This document shows, piece after piece, positions 51,913 to 61,144 of a DNA stretch of 64,000 nt. The notes under the pieces are model-generated. The model had not been told where the DNA came from, searched no databases, and was given only the letters and a program-made list of their open reading frames with translations. Position 1 is the first letter of the stretch; each line of letters opens with the position of its first letter. Origin of the DNA: Niveibacterium terrae. GTDB taxonomy: Bacteria; Pseudomonadota; Gammaproteobacteria; Burkholderiales; Rhodocyclaceae. The stretch covers positions 62,001-126,000 of the forward strand of contig NZ_CP172404.1 of NCBI RefSeq assembly GCF_048213115.1, given 5' to 3'. Position numbers and translations under genes: made by a program.

Positions 51913-52918
51913 GCGCTTCTTCGCGCCAGGCGCTGGGAGATACTCCCTGCCAGCGCCTGAAAGCGCGCGTGAAGCTTGCCAGCTCCGCGAAGCCGAGCAG
52001 GAAAGCGATCTCGTGGATCGAGTGTCGGGAGCTCCTCAGATAGTCTTGGGCCAGCTCCTGACGCAGGTCTTCGAGCAGCTTTGCGAAGCTTTCACCGTGT
52101 TCGGCAAGGCGGCGCTGTAGCGTTCGCTCGCTCATCGCCAGCGCGCTGGCGACCGATTCCCGACTCAGAGTTCCCGATGAGAGCTGGGCGATCATGACTC
52201 GACGCGCGCGCGTGAGCACGTCGTCGCGGGCGTGGCGGGCAAGGTAGTCGGCGGCAATCTTCTCGGCCGCTAGAGCCAGCTCTGAATTGCCACCCGAGAG
52301 CTTCAGATCGAGCAGCGCGCAGGGTGCGGCAAGCGCGCACTCATCAGCCCCCCATTCCGGTTCGATGCCAAAGAATTCACTGATTTTTGCGACGGCTTCG
52401 GGTGCGGGCTTCGCGTGAGGCAGACGCACTGCGCTCGGGACGAAGCCCTCGCCGAGCAGAGCCCGGCACATCCTCAGCAGCGAAGCGGCCCGGGCATCGT
52501 AGGTGCGCGGGAGCGTGTATTCCCCCTCTGTGTGAAAAGCGAACCAGGCAAGGCCATCGCTTTCCCGATATGCGATCTGATCGACGGCATTGACGATGTG
52601 GAAATAGCGCACAAGTCGTCGTCCAGCTTCTCTGAGTGTGCCACTGGCCATCCATGCGAAGCCGAGTGCATGCAAGGTTGTCGGTTTGAACTGTCGGGCG
52701 ACATCCAGGCCGAAGCAGGGGTCACACGAGCAGGCTTCGACGGCGGCGAGCCAGAAGGTGCGGGCGCTTTCAAGATCGATCCGGGCATTCGGGTCGGCGA
52801 GCAGGGCGGGAGACAGGCCCGCGGAAAGCGCGATCGCATTGGCATCGAGGCCGCGTTCGATCAGCGCCTGATGAACCAGCAGCATGACGCTGCTCAGCCA
52901 AGTGTCCTGCATGGCCAT
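51902..52918 (-). CDS. AraC-family transcriptional regulator (OruR-like)
   Basis: A 338-residue regulator. An N-terminal arabinose-binding-like effector domain (PF12625 type, about residues 20-205, with DPCFGLDVARQFKPTTLHALG) is followed by a C-terminal AraC DNA-binding domain (about 230-335). The latter includes VASALAMSERTLQRRLAEHG and EIAFLLGFAELASFTRAFRRW. Related proteins control amino-acid, lipid or aromatic catabolism genes; no clear target sits next to it. The gene downstream, an outer-membrane barrel, is on the same strand but lies upstream of it in transcription order. Confidence 0.88.
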   Translation of the reverse strand: MAMQDTWLSSVMLLVHQALIERGLDANAIALSAGLSPALLADPNARIDLESARTFWLAAVEACSCDPCFGLDVARQFKPTTLHALGFAWMASGTLREAGRRLVRYFHIVNAVDQIAYRESDGLAWFAFHTEGEYTLPRTYDARAASLLRMCRALLGEGFVPSAVRLPHAKPAPEAVAKISEFFGIEPEWGADECALAAPCALLDLKLSGGNSELALAAEKIAADYLARHARDDVLTRARRVMIAQLSSGTLSRESVASALAMSERTLQRRLAEHGESFAKLLEDLRQELAQDYLRSSRHSIHEIAFLLGFAELASFTRAFRRWQGVSPSAWREEALSA

Positions 52919-52991
52919 CCCCGTAAAGCGATAGCCTGATTCTAGGGGAAGCCTGTAGCGGGAGCGTTACGCGAAGCGGTCAAGATGTTGC

Positions 52992-53028
52992 AGGAAGAAA
53001 AGGCGGATGCCCGCTGGCGGGCATCCGC
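52992..53028 (-). terminator. Intrinsic terminator of the outer-membrane barrel gene
   Basis: GCGGATGCCC (53003-53012) pairs with GGGCATCCGC (53019-53028). Read on the minus strand it is followed by CTTTTCTTCCTG, a U-rich tail. Confidence 0.8.
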
Positions 53029-53090
53029 TCAATGAGGAGAGGCAGTTCGAAACTGCGCGGCTGCCGGGATGGCAGTCGCGAGGATTGCGC

Positions 53091-53642
53091 TTAGAAGTGG
53101 TAGTTCGCGCCCAGCGTGAAGGTCGTGCTGTCCTTCTTGTACTCGTAGCCGACGCCCGTGATTTCCGGCGCACCCAGGTACTGCGTGACTTCGGCACGCA
53201 GTCCGATGTTGCGGGTGGCCTGGTACTCGCCGCCGAGCGCGAGCTTGGCGACCGTGCCGCTGTGCGAGTAGTCGCCACCGCTCGCGAATTCGAGCTTGCG
53301 ATCGACGAAAGCGAGACCGGCTTTGCCATAGATGTCGAAGGTCTTGGCAAGCGGATAGCGGGCGACCAGGTCGGCGCTCAGCGCGTAGCTCTTCAATTCC
53401 GACTGGCCTTCGATCTTGGCTTTGCCGAAGTTCTGGTAACCGGCTTCGACGCCGAAGTGACGATCGAAGTTGTAGCCGCCATAGAGACCCCAGGTGGTCG
53501 GGTTCTCGGTCTTGGTGCCGGCGCCGTTGATGTCCTGCTGCGAGGCGCCGACATTGGCGCCGGCATAGAAACCTTGTTCGGCGGCGAAAGCCGGAGCGGC
53601 GAGGAGGCTAGCGATGCTGGCAAGGATCAGGGTCTTTTTCAT
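53091..53642 (-). CDS. Small outer-membrane beta-barrel protein (OmpA/OmpX-like)
   Basis: A 183-residue protein: signal peptide (MKKTLILASIASLLAAPAFA), then an eight-strand OMP_b-brl type barrel (GFYAGANVGASQ, WGLYGGYNFDRHFGVEAGYQNF, here as two strands, to TLGANYHF). It ends in the terminal Phe needed for barrel assembly. The start at 53642 is preferred over an ATG 4 codons upstream because GGAGCACGAA lies before it. Function is not deducible: structural, adhesin or small pore. It has its own terminator and stands as a single gene. Confidence 0.88.
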   Translation of the reverse strand: MKKTLILASIASLLAAPAFAAEQGFYAGANVGASQQDINGAGTKTENPTTWGLYGGYNFDRHFGVEAGYQNFGKAKIEGQSELKSYALSADLVARYPLAKTFDIYGKAGLAFVDRKLEFASGGDYSHSGTVAKLALGGEYQATRNIGLRAEVTQYLGAPEITGVGYEYKKDSTTFTLGANYHF

Positions 53643-53810
53643 TTCGTGCTCCATTCTTGGGGTAAGTCGAAGCGGGTTGGGGGCTATGCGTTGCCTTGTT
53701 TCCCGGTCGACGACTGCATCCTAGGGCTCCGCCTTCGTCCCTGCTTGTCGCGGCGGGCCAGCCGTTTGGCCTTTCGGGACAGTGCCCTGGGCTCTGTGTA
53801 GCCAAAAGTA

Positions 53811-53836
53811 AAGCGGCGCCCGAAGGCGCCGCTTTT
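53811..53836 (-). terminator. Intrinsic terminator after lipA
   Basis: AAAGCGGCGCC (53811-53821) and GGCGCCGCTTT (53826-53836) form an 11-bp stem with a CGAA loop. Minus-strand transcripts continue into TACTTTTGG; T's also follow on the plus side, so it may work both ways. Confidence 0.88.
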
Positions 53837-53862
53837 GGGAGAACAGACGTAAGCGGATGTAT

Positions 53863-54804
53863 TCAGACCACACCGGCTGCTTGTTGATCCGCCCAGTACG
53901 AAGAGCGAACCATCGGAGCGCAGGCCGCATTCTTGAAGCCCATCTTCAGCGCTTCGGTCTCGAACATCTTGAAGGTGTCGGGATGGACGTAACGCAGCAC
54001 CGGGAGGTGGCCGTCAGAGGGCTGGAGGTACTGACCGATCGTCAGCATCTCGACGCCGTGGGCGCGCAGATCACGCATTACTTCGAGGATCTCGTCGTCG
54101 GTCTCGCCGATCCCGACCATCAGGCCGGATTTGGTCGGAACCTGGGGGTGGCGTTCCTTGAAGCTCTTGAGCAGGGTCAGCGAGGTCTGGTAGTCCGCAC
54201 CAGGGCGGGCGGCCTTGTAGAGGCGCGGTACGGTTTCGAGGTTGTGGTTCATTACGTCAGGAGGCGCTTGCTCGAAGATCTCCAGCGCGATGTCCTGCCG
54301 ACCGCGGAAATCGGGCACCAGCACTTCGACCGTGGTGCTGGGCGAGGCGCTGCGGATTTCGCGGATGCACTCGACGAAGTGCTGGGCACCGCCGTCGCGC
54401 AGATCGTCGCGATCGACGGACGTGATCACGACGTAGCGCAAGCGCATTGCAGCGATCGTCTGCGCGAGGCTCTTCGGCTCCTCGGGATCCAGCGGGTTCG
54501 GGCGGCCGTGGCCGACGTCGCAGAACGGGCAGCGGCGGGTGCAGATGTCACCCATGATCATGAAGCTTGCCGTGCCCTTGCCGAAGCATTCATGGATGTT
54601 CGGACAGGAGGCTTCCTCGCAGACCGTGTGCAGACTGTGGCCGCGCAGCGAATCCTTGATCTCGTTGAAGCGTGAGATCTCCTCGCCGCTGCCCAGGCGG
54701 ATCCGTATCCATTCCGGTTTGCGCAGTTTTTCGGCGGGAACGATCTTGATCGGGATGCGGGCGGTCTTCTCCGCGCCGCGCAGCTTTTTGCCGATTTCGG
54801 CCAT
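53863..54804 (-). CDS. lipA: Lipoyl synthase
   Basis: A 313-residue radical-SAM enzyme that inserts two sulfurs into octanoyl groups on lipoyl domains. The auxiliary cluster motif CEEASCPNIHEC and the radical-SAM motif CTRRCPFCDVGHG are both intact, and VGIGETDDEI, QYLQPSDGHLPV and the C-terminal SSYWADQQ are family-specific. It lies directly after lipB (9 bp) and ends the long minus-strand cluster with a terminator. Confidence 0.97.
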   Translation of the reverse strand: MAEIGKKLRGAEKTARIPIKIVPAEKLRKPEWIRIRLGSGEEISRFNEIKDSLRGHSLHTVCEEASCPNIHECFGKGTASFMIMGDICTRRCPFCDVGHGRPNPLDPEEPKSLAQTIAAMRLRYVVITSVDRDDLRDGGAQHFVECIREIRSASPSTTVEVLVPDFRGRQDIALEIFEQAPPDVMNHNLETVPRLYKAARPGADYQTSLTLLKSFKERHPQVPTKSGLMVGIGETDDEILEVMRDLRAHGVEMLTIGQYLQPSDGHLPVLRYVHPDTFKMFETEALKMGFKNAACAPMVRSSYWADQQAAGVV

Positions 54805-54813
54805 GGTGTCCTT

Positions 54814-55455
54814 TCAGGCTGGGTGCAGTCCGTGATGAAGTTCGAGGCGCGCTGCCAGCGCGTCGGCAAGTTTGGCGTGGATGACGGGCAGAGGATCGGT
54901 GACGCCGAAGTCGCGAACCTGGACCGACTTCAGCCCGGCATAGCCACAGGGATTGATCGCGGAGAAGGGCGTCATGTCCATGTCGCAGTTCAGCGACAGG
55001 CCGTGATAGCTGCAGCCGCGCGAGATCTTCAGGCCCAGCGCGGAGATCTTCGCGTCTCCGACATAGACGCCGGGGGCGCCGTCGCGCAGATGGGCGGCGA
55101 TGCCGTAGCCGGCCAGCACGTCGATCACGGACTGCTCGATCAGGCTGACCAGCTCCCTGACCTTGATCCGGCGTCGGGCGAGGTCGATCAGCAGATAGAC
55201 GACGGCCTGGCCAGGCCCGTGATAGGTGATCTGACCGCCGCGGTCGATATGGATCAGTGGAATGCCTGTCTCGCGCAGCAGATGCTCGGGCTTTCCAGCC
55301 AGGCCCAGCGTGAAGACCGGCGGGTGCTCGACGAGCCACAGTTCGTCCGCCGTCGCGTCATCGCGCGCTGCCGTGAAGGCTTGCATGGCTCGCCAGGTCG
55401 GCTCGTAGTCGACATGGCCCAGGGTTTTGCGCAGCAGCGGGGGGGCGGAACTCAT
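54814..55455 (-). CDS. lipB: Octanoyl-[acyl carrier protein]-protein N-octanoyltransferase
   Basis: A 213-residue LipB, which moves octanoate from acyl carrier protein to lipoyl domains, giving LipA its substrate. Motifs include ELWLVEHPPVFTLG, GGQITYHGPGQ, the Lys in KISALGLKISRGC and the catalytic Cys in AINPCGYAGL. It is preceded by ybeD 11 bp away and followed by lipA. Confidence 0.96.
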   Translation of the reverse strand: MSSAPPLLRKTLGHVDYEPTWRAMQAFTAARDDATADELWLVEHPPVFTLGLAGKPEHLLRETGIPLIHIDRGGQITYHGPGQAVVYLLIDLARRRIKVRELVSLIEQSVIDVLAGYGIAAHLRDGAPGVYVGDAKISALGLKISRGCSYHGLSLNCDMDMTPFSAINPCGYAGLKSVQVRDFGVTDPLPVIHAKLADALAARLELHHGLHPA

Positions 55456-55466
55456 GCCGGCAACGC

Positions 55467-55730
55467 TCAGAGCACGACCTTGACCATAGGGTGGCTGGTC
55501 AGTGCGCGGTAGAGCGTGTCGAGCTGCTCGCGCGAAGTCGCCCGGATCGTACAGGTCAGGCTCAGATAGCGATTGCTGCTCGATGCGCGCATCTCGACCG
55601 CGCGCGCATCGAAGTCCGGTGCGTGGGTGCGGACGACGGCGACGATGGTCTCGGCGAAGTCGTCACGTCTCTCCCCCATCACCTTGATCGGGAAATCGCA
55701 GGGAAACTGCAGCAGCTCTTGTTCACTCAT
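55467..55730 (-). CDS. ybeD: YbeD/DUF493 family protein
   Basis: An 87-residue ACT-like small protein. LLQFPCDFPIKVMG, VEMRASSSNRYLSLTCTI and LYRALTSHPMVKVVL are the DUF493 signature. YbeD is regularly coded between dacA/dacC and lipB, as here. Its role is unsettled, with a link to lipoate or translation functions proposed. The start at 55730 is set by the family N-terminus; the open frame continues upstream into dacC. Confidence 0.93.
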   Translation of the reverse strand: MSEQELLQFPCDFPIKVMGERRDDFAETIVAVVRTHAPDFDARAVEMRASSSNRYLSLTCTIRATSREQLDTLYRALTSHPMVKVVL

Positions 55731-55737
55731 ACCTGGC

Positions 55738-56883
55738 TCAGAGATTCTTGATCCACAGACGCAGCGCATCCCACAGGCGGCCAAAGAAGCCAGCTTGTTC
55801 AACCGTTTCGAGCGCAACGACGTTGTAGCTGCCCAGAGGCTTGCCTTCCAGAGTCACCTTCAGCGTGCCGAGCGCTGTGCCCTTCAGGATCGGAGCCTTG
55901 AGGGGCGAGCGGGTGGCGAGTTCAACCTTGATCTGCTTGGTCTCGCCCTGAGGAACCGACAGGATCAGGTCACGCGGGAAACCGATCGCGACTTCGTTCG
56001 TTTTGCCTTGCCAGACCTTGAGCTTCTGGACCGGGACGTTTGCGCTGTAGAGCTTGGCCGATTCCCAGGCCAGGAAACCGAAGTTCAACAGCTTCTGCGA
56101 TTCGGTCGCGCGCACCGAGTCGGAGCTGGTGCCGGTCACGACCGAGATCAGGCGCCGTCCGCCGCGCTTTGCGGTCGAGACGAGGCAATAGCCGGCCGCT
56201 TCGGTGTGGCCGGTCTTCATGCCGTCGACGCTGGGGTCGATGAAGAGCAGGCGGTTGCGGTTGGGCTGGCGGATCTTGTTGTAGGTGAACTCTTTCTGCG
56301 AGTAGAAGTGAAAGTACTCGGGGAAGTCGCGGATGATCGCCGCCGACAGCAGGGACAGATCGCGCGGGCTCATGTAGTGGCCGTCGGCGGTCAGGCCGGT
56401 CGCGTTGCGGAACTGCGAGTTCTTCAGACCGAGCCGCTTCGCTTCCGCGTTCATCCGCGATACGAAGGCGGTCTCGGAACCCGCGATAAGTTCGGCCAGC
56501 GCGACGCAGGCATCGTTGCCGGACTGAACGATCATGCCCTGCACCAGTTCTTCAACCGAGACCGGCATGCCGGGCATGATGAACATCCGCGAACCGTCCA
56601 GGCTGGACTTGCGAGCGTTCTCGGACACCATGACCTGCTGGTTCATCGAAATCGTCTTCGCCTTCAGCGCCGAGAAAGTGACGTAGGCGGTCATCAGCTT
56701 GGTCAGCGAAGCCGGCTCGATCCGGTCGTCGGCGCCCTGATGGGTCAGGACTTGACCCGAACCGACGTCATAGAGCAGCCAGGCACGGGCAGCCAGAGCC
56801 GGAGGGGTGGGTTCGCCAGCATTGGCGAGCAGCGCAAAAGTCAGAAGGAAAACGGAGAGGCAAAGCGAGAGGATTCGTTTCAT
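55738..56883 (-). CDS. dacC: D-alanyl-D-alanine carboxypeptidase (PBP5/6 type)
   Basis: A 381-residue low-molecular-weight penicillin-binding protein. A signal peptide (first 22 residues) is followed by the active-site triad SLTKLMTAY (SxxK), SGNDACVALAE (SxN) and KTGHTEAAGYC (KTG). The C-terminal domain ends in an amphipathic membrane anchor (LWDALRLWIKNL). It trims the terminal D-Ala from muropeptides in the periplasm and so limits cross-linking. It lies between rlpA and ybeD; no D-amino-acid aminotransferase gene, sometimes found here, is present. Confidence 0.96.
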   Translation of the reverse strand: MKRILSLCLSVFLLTFALLANAGEPTPPALAARAWLLYDVGSGQVLTHQGADDRIEPASLTKLMTAYVTFSALKAKTISMNQQVMVSENARKSSLDGSRMFIMPGMPVSVEELVQGMIVQSGNDACVALAELIAGSETAFVSRMNAEAKRLGLKNSQFRNATGLTADGHYMSPRDLSLLSAAIIRDFPEYFHFYSQKEFTYNKIRQPNRNRLLFIDPSVDGMKTGHTEAAGYCLVSTAKRGGRRLISVVTGTSSDSVRATESQKLLNFGFLAWESAKLYSANVPVQKLKVWQGKTNEVAIGFPRDLILSVPQGETKQIKVELATRSPLKAPILKGTALGTLKVTLEGKPLGSYNVVALETVEQAGFFGRLWDALRLWIKNL

Positions 56884-56970
56884 CGCGCGTTCTTTGATTT
56901 AGGGAATTGGAGCAGGAGGGATGCGCCAATTATACGCCCGGGGGATTGACCGCCCGGGGCGCAAAAAGGT

Positions 56971-58086
56971 TCAGTGTGTGACAACGAAAGGCTTCAGCCG
57001 CAACTGGTTGGCGATCAGTTCGGCGGCGCTTCTTGCTTCGCTGTCGCTCGCGAAGGGCCCGGCGTGCAGTCGGAAGCGGCCGTCCGACATCAGGATCAGC
57101 AGCCTGCTGGCGAGCCAGTCGACTTCATGCGCGACGAGGGAGCGGAAGCCGTTCGCGTTCTCCGCGCTCGCGAAAGCCCCCAGCTGCAGGAAGATGCCGC
57201 GCGGCCGGGTCGTATGCACCGGCTGCAGCCCACCGCTGGTGCTTGCGACGGCGCCGTCGGCCGCGCTCGCTACGGTGCTGACCGACTCGCTGGCCGGAGG
57301 CGCTGCCGGTCTGGGTGGAGTCTTGCGGACCACTACGGGACGTCGGGCCGGGCGCTGACGGATGGGCGGAATGTTGGCGGCGATCGTCTCGACGCCTTCG
57401 GGGATGATCTGCTCGACCTCGATCGTCGTCGATCCCATGTCCGAATAGCCGAGCTTGTAGGCGGCCGTGAAGGACAGATCCATCACCCGGTCGGCGATGA
57501 AGGGGCCCCGGTCGTTGATCCGGACGATCACCGAACGGCCATTCGCGACGTTCGTGACGCGCGCATAGCTCGGGATTGGCAGAGTCGGGTGGGCGGCCGT
57601 CATCCCGTACATGTCGTAGATCTCGCCGCTCGAAGTCGGCTGGCCGTGGAACTTCTTTCCGTACCACGACGCGACTCCGCGCGAGTGGTAGGGCTTGAGC
57701 GAGGTTTCCGGAACATAGTCCCGGCCGAGGACGTTATAGGGGCTGTTCGCGAATGGATTCAGAGCTTCGGCGCGGGGAACCGCGTCGGGAATCGCATCGA
57801 GGTCAGGCGGCGGGTTGTCACCCGGACCGTCGTCCTTGTAATAGGCGCCGCCGCGCTTCTGGACGATCTTCGCCGCGGTCCCGCTTTTCTGCCCCGGTAT
57901 CGGCTTTGCCGTGACCGGTTCGCGGGTCAGTGGAGCGAGTTCTCCGCTCGCGCGTTGGGCTGGCCGGGTGACGACCGGCGCCGGCTTCGTCGTGCTCGCG
58001 CCGGGTCCCTGGGGCGAGCTTGCGCAGCCGGCCAGAAGAAGGCTGGCGAGGACCGCGGCGAAGGCGAAGGGGTGGTTCAGGGTCAA
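56971..58086 (-). CDS. rlpA: Septal-ring lytic transglycosylase RlpA (lipoprotein with SPOR domain)
   Basis: A 371-residue lipoprotein (lipobox LAGC, Cys about residue 21). The double-psi barrel domain (about 137-230) contains GVASWYGKKFHGQPTSSGE and IVRINDRGPF. A Pro/Ala-rich linker is followed by a C-terminal SPOR domain (about 295-371), with FLQLGAFASAENA and RLHAGPFASDSEA. RlpA cleaves glycan strands stripped of peptides, and SPOR targets it to septal wall. It is in the rod-shape cluster between rodA and dacC. Confidence 0.95.
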   Translation of the reverse strand: MTLNHPFAFAAVLASLLLAGCASSPQGPGASTTKPAPVVTRPAQRASGELAPLTREPVTAKPIPGQKSGTAAKIVQKRGGAYYKDDGPGDNPPPDLDAIPDAVPRAEALNPFANSPYNVLGRDYVPETSLKPYHSRGVASWYGKKFHGQPTSSGEIYDMYGMTAAHPTLPIPSYARVTNVANGRSVIVRINDRGPFIADRVMDLSFTAAYKLGYSDMGSTTIEVEQIIPEGVETIAANIPPIRQRPARRPVVVRKTPPRPAAPPASESVSTVASAADGAVASTSGGLQPVHTTRPRGIFLQLGAFASAENANGFRSLVAHEVDWLASRLLILMSDGRFRLHAGPFASDSEARSAAELIANQLRLKPFVVTH

Positions 58087-58096
58087 TGGTCTTTCC

Positions 58097-59224
58097 TCAT
58101 TGCTGCAGGAGCGGCTTGTGCCGGGCGATGCTCATCAGCATACCCAGTCCCAGACACAGCGTCACCAGCGCTGTTCCACCATAGCTGACCAGAGGCAAGG
58201 GTACGCCGACGACGGGAAGAATGCCTGTCACCATGCCCATGTTGACGAAAACATAGGTGAAGAAGGACATCGAGATCGCTCCGGCCAAGAGGCGCGAGAA
58301 CTGGTTGGGGGCGCTGGCGGCGATCATCAGTCCGCGGTAGATCAGCAGCAGGAACACAGTCAACAGCCCGAGGTTGCCGACCAGACCCCACTCTTCGGAG
58401 ATCACCGCGAAGACAAAGTCGGTGTGCCGCTCGGGGATGAACTCGAGCTGCGCCTGGGTGCCATTGCGCCAGCCCTTGCCGAGCACTCCACCCGAACCGA
58501 CCGCGATCGTCGACTGAATCGTATGGAAACCTTTGCCGAGCGGGTCGGACGAAGGGTCGAGCAAGGTGCAGACGCGGTGCTTCTGGTAGTCCTTCATCCC
58601 CGGCCAGGCAACGTCAGGGTCGCAGATCTTGTCCTGGGACGAGATGATCGCGGCGACGCCGATGATGCCGGCGAGCATGACCGGAACGATCAGCTTCCAC
58701 GACAAACCCGCGAAGAAGATCACGAAGAGGCCGGCCGAGAACACGAGGATCGCGGTGCCGAGGTCGGGCTGCTTTGCGATCAGGCCGACCGGGATCAGCA
58801 GCAGGACCAACGCGATGACGAAGTCGAAGGCCCTGAGCGCGCCTTCGCGCTGCTGGAAATACCAGGCCAGCATCAGCGGCATTGCGATCTTCAAGAGTTC
58901 CGAGGGCTGGATCCGTGTCACGCCGACGTGCAGCCAACGCCGCGCGCCCTTGGACACGTCGCCGAACAGCGCGACCGCGATCAGCAGCAACACGCCGATG
59001 ACGTAGAGGGGAAGCGCGAACGATTGCAGCTTCTGCTGGGAGATGTTGGCGACGACCCAGGTGATCACGAGGCCGGTCAGCGTGTTGATCAGCTGCGACT
59101 GGATGCGCTCGGGGGAGGCGGAGAGCATCACGACGGTCGTGAAGCTGAGCAGAACCGCGAGAAGGATTCCCAGGAAGGGGTCGACCGGAGAGGCGATCCG
59201 GTGCCATAGCCTCTGCAACATCAT
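58097..59224 (-). CDS. rodA: Rod-shape peptidoglycan polymerase RodA
   Basis: A 375-residue SEDS-family membrane glycosyltransferase with about ten membrane helices. GRWLHVG-type segment (here ARRWLHVGVTRIQPSE), KQPDLGTAILV, the catalytic-region HTDFVFAVISEEWG and PLPLVSYGGTAL are all in place. It polymerises lipid II in the elongasome with PBP2. Its start overlaps the mrdA stop by 4 bp, so the pair is translated together. Confidence 0.97.
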   Translation of the reverse strand: MMLQRLWHRIASPVDPFLGILLAVLLSFTTVVMLSASPERIQSQLINTLTGLVITWVVANISQQKLQSFALPLYVIGVLLLIAVALFGDVSKGARRWLHVGVTRIQPSELLKIAMPLMLAWYFQQREGALRAFDFVIALVLLLIPVGLIAKQPDLGTAILVFSAGLFVIFFAGLSWKLIVPVMLAGIIGVAAIISSQDKICDPDVAWPGMKDYQKHRVCTLLDPSSDPLGKGFHTIQSTIAVGSGGVLGKGWRNGTQAQLEFIPERHTDFVFAVISEEWGLVGNLGLLTVFLLLIYRGLMIAASAPNQFSRLLAGAISMSFFTYVFVNMGMVTGILPVVGVPLPLVSYGGTALVTLCLGLGMLMSIARHKPLLQQ

Positions 59225-61101
59225 TCTGCTCCCGGCTGCTCGGGAGCCACGCCCTTGGGCATCTTGCCGAGCAGATAGTAGTCGAGGATCTGGCGCGCGA
59301 TCGGAGCTGCGGTTTCGGCGCCGAAACCACCGTTTTCGACCAACACGGCCAGCGCGATCTTCGGCGCATCGGCCGGAGCGAAGGCGATGAACAGCGCGTG
59401 GTCGCGATGGCGTTCATCGACCTTGTGCGCTTCGTACTTCGACCCCTTCAGCGAAAAGACCTGGGCCGTTCCGGTCTTGCCGGCCACCTCGTACTCGGCG
59501 CCTGCGAAGGCGCGCGAACCGGTGCCGTACTTCGTGACGCCGACCATCGCGTTGCGGATCACGGCGAGGTGTTCGGGCTTGAGCGGGATCGTCCGTACCG
59601 GCTGCGGGTCGATCATGCGCAGTTTGTTGGTGCGGGCGTCCTGGACATATTTGACCGCGTGCGGTCGGTACATGACGCCGTTGGCGCCCAGAGTGGCTGT
59701 GGCGTGGGCGAGCTGCAGCAGTGTGTAGCTGTTGTAGCCCTGGCCGATGCCGACCGAGACCGTCTCGCCGGCATACCATTTCTGCATCTCCCGCTTCTTG
59801 AAGCGCTTTCTCTTCCATTCCTGGGAGGGCAGTACTCCGGTCGACTCGCCGTGGAGATCGATTCCGGTGCGTTCGCCGAAACCAAACTGGCTCATGAAAC
59901 GGGAGATCAGATCGATGCCCATCTCGTTGGCGAGCGAGTAGTAGTAGGTATCGCAGGACGCGACGATGGATTTGGCCATGTCGACGAGACCGTGGCCGCC
60001 CTTCTTGTCGTCGTTGAACCTGTGGCCACCAAACCAGAAATAGCCGGGATCGGAGATCGTCGCGGTCGCCGAGCGCTTGCCGGTCGTCAGCGCCGCCAGA
60101 GCCATATAGGGCTTGAAGGTCGATCCGGGCGGATAGGCCGAGTAGATGGCCCGGTGCAGCAGCGGATGGTCGGGAGAAGTGTTCAGCGCGTCCCAGTTCT
60201 GCGGGTCGATGCCGTCGACGAACAGGTTGGGGTCGAAAGTTGGCTTCGACACGAGAGCCAGCACGCCGCCAGAGCCCGGTTCGATCGCGACCAGTGCGCC
60301 GCGCCGTTCGCCGAAAGCCTCTTCGGCGATCTTCTGCAGCTTCATGTCCACGGTCAGCACCAGCTTGTTGCCGGGAATCGGCGGTACGCGCGACAGAGAA
60401 CGCACCGCGCGTCCGCCCGAGTCGACCTCAATCTGCTCGAAGCCGGTCGTGCCGTGCAGGTCGTCTTCGTAGCTCTGCTCGATTCCGCTCTTGCCGATGT
60501 GCTCGGTGCCGCGATAGTTCGAGTTGCGATCCTCGTCCTCTTCGATCGCTTTCTTCTCGCGGTCGTTGATCCGGCCGATATAGCCGAGCAGATGGGAGGC
60601 AAGCTCGCCTTCCGGGTACTGGCGGAACAGCCTGGCCTTGATCTCAACGCCGGGGAAGCGGTAGCGCTGGGCGATGAAACGGGCGACCTCCTCGTCGCTG
60701 AGGCGATTGCGCAGCGGCAGGCTCTCGAAAGTCTTGCTCTCCTCGAGCAGCTTGTGGAAGCGCTTCCTGTCCTTGGGCTGGATATCGATTAGGGTGGCCA
60801 GTGCATCGATGGTCTCTTCGAGTTTGTGAACCTTCGAAGGCGTGATCTCGAGCGTGTAGGCGGAGTAGTTGCGCGCCATCACGACCCCGTTGCGGTCGAC
60901 GATCAGGCCGCGGTTCGGAACGATCGGGACCAGCGAGATCCGGTTTTCCTCGGCACGGGTCGAGTAGTAGTCGTGACGCAAGACCTGCAGCCAGACGAAG
61001 CGTGCAACGAGCAGGCCGAAGCAGATGAACACGAAGAAACCCGCCCACATGACGCGGGCGCGGAAGCGCGAGATTTCCTGATCCGGGGTATTGAATTCCA
61101 T
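59221..61101 (-). CDS. mrdA: Penicillin-binding protein 2 (elongasome transpeptidase)
   Basis: A 626-residue class-B PBP with one N-terminal membrane helix (about residues 17-38), a PBP dimerisation domain containing RGLIVDRNGVVMARN and a transpeptidase domain. Active-site motifs are YPPGSTFKP (SxxK), SCDTYYYSLANEMG (the SxD form also seen in other PBP2s) and AGKTGTAQV (KTG). It cross-links peptidoglycan along the side wall with RodA. It lies between mreD and rodA. Confidence 0.97.
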   Translation of the reverse strand: MEFNTPDQEISRFRARVMWAGFFVFICFGLLVARFVWLQVLRHDYYSTRAEENRISLVPIVPNRGLIVDRNGVVMARNYSAYTLEITPSKVHKLEETIDALATLIDIQPKDRKRFHKLLEESKTFESLPLRNRLSDEEVARFIAQRYRFPGVEIKARLFRQYPEGELASHLLGYIGRINDREKKAIEEDEDRNSNYRGTEHIGKSGIEQSYEDDLHGTTGFEQIEVDSGGRAVRSLSRVPPIPGNKLVLTVDMKLQKIAEEAFGERRGALVAIEPGSGGVLALVSKPTFDPNLFVDGIDPQNWDALNTSPDHPLLHRAIYSAYPPGSTFKPYMALAALTTGKRSATATISDPGYFWFGGHRFNDDKKGGHGLVDMAKSIVASCDTYYYSLANEMGIDLISRFMSQFGFGERTGIDLHGESTGVLPSQEWKRKRFKKREMQKWYAGETVSVGIGQGYNSYTLLQLAHATATLGANGVMYRPHAVKYVQDARTNKLRMIDPQPVRTIPLKPEHLAVIRNAMVGVTKYGTGSRAFAGAEYEVAGKTGTAQVFSLKGSKYEAHKVDERHRDHALFIAFAPADAPKIALAVLVENGGFGAETAAPIARQILDYYLLGKMPKGVAPEQPGAE

Positions 61102-61144
61102 GGGGCTCAGCCTGCCGATGATGCCGCGCCGTGGGCGATCGCGC